Source: Chloroflexi bacterium RBG_16_68_14
GTDB lineage: Bacteria; Chloroflexota; Dehalococcoidia; DSTF01; RBG-16-68-14
DNA length: 13,571 nucleotides
Direction of reading: 5' to 3'
Assembly: GCA_001796995.1 (NCBI GenBank)
Contig: MGOB01000003.1
Location: forward strand, 26,118 to 39,688
In this document: positions 10,947 through 13,571 of the stretch, piece after piece
How positions within the stretch are numbered: the stretch's first letter is position 1
Layout: every line of letters begins with the position of its first letter
Notes under the pieces: model-generated
Databases searched by the model: none
What the model was told of the DNA's origin: nothing
The model's input: the letters and a program-made list of their open reading frames with translations, nothing else
Position numbers and translations under genes: made by a program

Positions 10947-10975
10947 GCCCCGACGTGTCGGGGGCGTACTTTTGT
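10947..10975 (+). terminator. Terminator-like hairpin in the tRNA operon leader
   Basis: GCCCCGA (10947-10953) pairs with TCGGGG and a final C (10958-10965) around a CGTG loop, with one bulged G. The stem is followed by GTACTTTTGTT. It lies between the promoter and the first tRNA, so it could act as an attenuator or as a processing stem; it cannot be a constitutive stop if the promoter at 10907 drives the operon. Confidence 0.5.
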
Positions 10976-10998
10976 TGGGCCCCGAGCGCGCGAGCCGA

Positions 10999-11074
10999 GC
11001 CCGCGTGGCGCAACGGTAGCGCAACCGACTTGTAATCGGTAGGTTAGTGGGTTCGAATCCCCTCGCGGGCTCCA
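10999..11074 (+). tRNA. tRNA-Thr (UGU)
   Basis: The acceptor stem is GCCCGCG with CGCGGGC, and CCA is encoded. The anticodon arm ACCGA-CTTGTAA-TCGGT gives anticodon TGT, reading ACA. The T arm has TTCGAAT. The T stem GTGGG/CCCCT contains one T-C mismatch and one G-T pair, weaker than usual. Confidence 0.95.
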
Positions 11075-11083
11075 TCACTCAGG

Positions 11084-11171
11084 GGAGGGGTGGGTGAGCG
11101 GCTAAAACCGCCGGTCTGTAAAATCGGTGCCCTGACGGGCTACGCAGGTTCGAATCCTGCCCCCTCCACCA
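11084..11171 (+). tRNA. tRNA-Tyr (GUA)
   Basis: The acceptor stem is GGAGGGG with CCCCTCC, followed by A and encoded CCA. The anticodon loop CTGTAAA gives GTA. The long variable arm expected for bacterial tRNA-Tyr is present, and the T arm GCAGG-TTCGAAT-CCTGC is perfect. Confidence 0.96.
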
Positions 11172-11219
11172 GCGAGAAAGAGTTGACGCCAGACGCCAGA
11201 AGGGCCAAGATTTGGATGG

Positions 11220-11236
11220 AGAGGCCTTCGGCCTCT
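11220..11236 (+). repeat. Short hairpin between tRNA-Tyr and the second tRNA-Thr
   Basis: AGAGGCC and GGCCTCT form a seven-base stem around TTC. No T-run follows. It is a probable processing or spacer stem in the tRNA precursor. Confidence 0.4.
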
Positions 11237-11248
11237 GGCGCAAGGGGC

Positions 11249-11324
11249 GCCCACATAGCTCAGTTGGTAGAGCACGCCCTTGGTAAGGGCGAGGTCACCG
11301 GTTCGAGTCCGGTTGTGGGCTCCA
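11249..11324 (+). tRNA. tRNA-Thr (GGU)
   Basis: The acceptor stem is GCCCACA with TGTGGGC, and CCA is encoded. The anticodon arm CGCCC-TTGGTAA-GGGCG gives GGT, reading ACC and ACU. The D arm TAGCTCAGTTGGTAGAGC is standard, and the T loop TTCGAGT is normal. Confidence 0.96.
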
Positions 11325-11431
11325 TACTCCGGAAGCAAGCAAAGGGAGGCAACGGCGGCCGCTCACCATCGTCCGAGCAGGCCGCAGACAAGGAAACGCT
11401 AAACCGGCAGAACACAGGAGGAAGCTAGCAG

Positions 11432-12631
<1,200 letters not shown>

Positions 12632-12653
12632 CAGAGAAGGGCCGGAGGGCGCT

Positions 12654-12818
12654 GTGGCCAGGAAAGAAGATCGCCCCGTCATCACGCTGGCCTGCACCGA
12701 GTGCCGGGAGCGAACCTACACGACGACCAAGAACCGCCGCAACGACCCCGACCGGCTGGAGCTGAACAAGTTCTGCCCCCGCTGTCGCCGGCACCGGCTC
12801 CACCGGGAAGGGCGGTAG
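12654..12818 (+). CDS. rpmG: 50S ribosomal protein L33
   Basis: This 54-residue zinc-ribbon ribosomal protein starts at GTG 12654 with GGAGGG about five bases upstream. It reads MARKEDRPVITLACTEC, then TYTTTKNRRNDPDRLELNKFCPRC. The two CxxC pairs, CTEC and CPRC, form the zinc site, so this is the zinc-binding (C+) form. The K-N-R-R-N-x-P-x-R-L-E-L-x-K-F-C-P core is diagnostic. It lies 22 bases after tuf and 18 before secE, within the operon. The usual tRNA-Trp between rpmG and secE is missing. Confidence 0.96.
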   Translation: MARKEDRPVITLACTECRERTYTTTKNRRNDPDRLELNKFCPRCRRHRLHREGR

Positions 12819-12836
12819 CGGAGGCGAGGAGCAGAG

Positions 12837-13154
12837 ATGAACCGAGCGCTCAGGCGCCATCCCGTCGCCACCAAGACCGACCGGCAACGCGCGGGGCGTT
12901 CACCCGCCGTGCGGCCGGCGCCGCCGCGCCACCCCCAGCGAGAGGCGCGGGAAGGACGCGGACTGCTCAGCTTCCTCCGGCCCCGCTGGGCGGAGGAGAT
13001 CATCAGCGAACTGCGGAAGGTTACCTGGCCCAGCCGGGAAGACACCTGGTATCTCACCTTCGTCGTCGTGGTGGTCGCCGCCGCCTTCGGGGCCTTCCTC
13101 GGCGGCGTCGATATGTTCTTCAACTGGGCCATCGATAACACCCTGCTTCCCTAG
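12837..13154 (+). CDS. secE: Preprotein translocase subunit SecE
   Basis: This 105-residue SecE of the SecYEG channel has a long, basic, Pro/Arg-rich N-terminus (1-45). The conserved amphipathic helix with the SecE signature follows: WAEEIISELRKVTWPSREDTW (51-71). One membrane segment, about 72-92, follows (YLTFVVVVVAAAFGAFLGGVD). The single membrane span is the common non-enterobacterial form. GAGGCGAGGAG lies a few bases before the ATG. It is placed between rpmG and nusG, as in most bacteria. Confidence 0.96.
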   Translation: MNRALRRHPVATKTDRQRAGRSPAVRPAPPRHPQREAREGRGLLSFLRPRWAEEIISELRKVTWPSREDTWYLTFVVVVVAAAFGAFLGGVDMFFNWAIDNTLLP

Positions 13155-13166
13155 CCCTGACCGAAT

Positions 13167-13571
13167 ATGGTAGCGCACCCTAACAATCGCCAGGCCGCTG
13201 CCAAGAAAGTGGCAGCGAAAGTGCAAGCCGCCCAGCCGGAGGCGCCTGCCCGCCTTTCGGAGATCCCCTCCGAGGAGGAGGCGTTCCAGGAGGGGCGCGT
13301 CTGGTACATCATCCACACCTACTCTGGGCACGAGAACAAGGTAAAGACCAACCTGGAGCACCGCATGGCCTCCATGGATGCCCAGGACCTCATCTTCCGG
13401 GTGGTGGTGCCCACCGAGGACGAGATCGAGATCCGCGACGGACAAAGGCGCACGGTATCGCGGAAGATCTTCCCCGGCTACATCCTGGTGCAGATGGTGG
13501 AGCTGAAGGAGGACGACCCTGATTCCAACCGCGCCTGGTTCGTCGTGCGCAACACGCCGGGCGTCACCGGC
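13167..13571 (+). CDS. nusG: Transcription antitermination factor NusG, 5' part
   Basis: The first 135 codons of NusG are present and the gene runs past the window edge. Residues 1-42 are a variable, Ala/Lys-rich extension. The NGN domain starts at GRVWYIIHTYSGHENKVKTNLEHR (43-66), followed by VVVPTEDEIEIRDGQRRTVSRKIFPGYILVQM (79-110) and VVRNTPGVTG at the end. The NGN domain contacts RNA polymerase and modulates elongation. The KOW domain lies outside the window. It starts 12 bases after secE; no strong ribosome binding site is seen before ATG 13167, so it may depend on translation of secE. Confidence 0.95.
   Translation, partial: MVAHPNNRQAAAKKVAAKVQAAQPEAPARLSEIPSEEEAFQEGRVWYIIHTYSGHENKVKTNLEHRMASMDAQDLIFRVVVPTEDEIEIRDGQRRTVSRKIFPGYILVQMVELKEDDPDSNRAWFVVRNTPGVTG

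Noticed and set aside
11183..11216. Internal promoter (TTGACG) between tRNA-Tyr and the second tRNA-Thr
   Set aside because: No acceptable -10 box lies 16-18 bases downstream.

Overview
The window is GC-rich (clearly above 60 %) bacterial chromosome. The clearest marker is the translation/secretion cluster at the right end: tRNA-Thr(UGU), tRNA-Tyr(GUA), tRNA-Thr(GGU), tufA, rpmG, secE, nusG. Together with a secreted cohesin/dockerin-like protein carrying TPTPTATATP-type linkers, a THEP1 NTPase and a signal peptidase I with a long Pro/Ala-rich N-terminus, it suggests a Chloroflexota genome, perhaps Dehalococcoidia-like. That placement rests on protein style and gene order, not on a search.

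Layout. 1-2650 is a run of minus-strand genes: the 5' part of an Lrp/AsnC-like helix-turn-helix protein, a molybdopterin sulfite-oxidase-like protein, a protein with a degenerate GGDEF domain, and a universal stress protein with a C-terminal extension. 2651-2846 is a divergent promoter region. 2847-4308 holds a DUF6687-like protein and a HIT hydrolase whose junction lacks any normal start codon. 4279-4869 (minus) is a THEP1-type NTPase that converges on the HIT gene. 4870-5086 carries a near-consensus promoter with a palindrome in its spacer, driving a large secreted cohesin/dockerin-like protein (5087-7003). That gene converges with signal peptidase I (6984-8099, minus). A SIMPL-domain lipoprotein follows (8225-8953).

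9122-10870 looks like a small accessory block just before the tRNA genes. It holds a translationally coupled pair (HARE-HTH-like protein, then NYN/DUF88 nuclease), a 265-base noncoding stretch dense in long inverted repeats, a small basic GGKKGG protein, and a divergent single-pass membrane protein. The noncoding stretch plus the HARE-NYN pair is the best candidate here for an undescribed system.

10907-13571 is the conserved information-processing operon. It has its own promoter, a terminator-like hairpin in the leader, three tRNAs, EF-Tu, ribosomal protein L33, SecE and the first 135 codons of NusG. The usual tRNA-Trp between rpmG and secE is absent.
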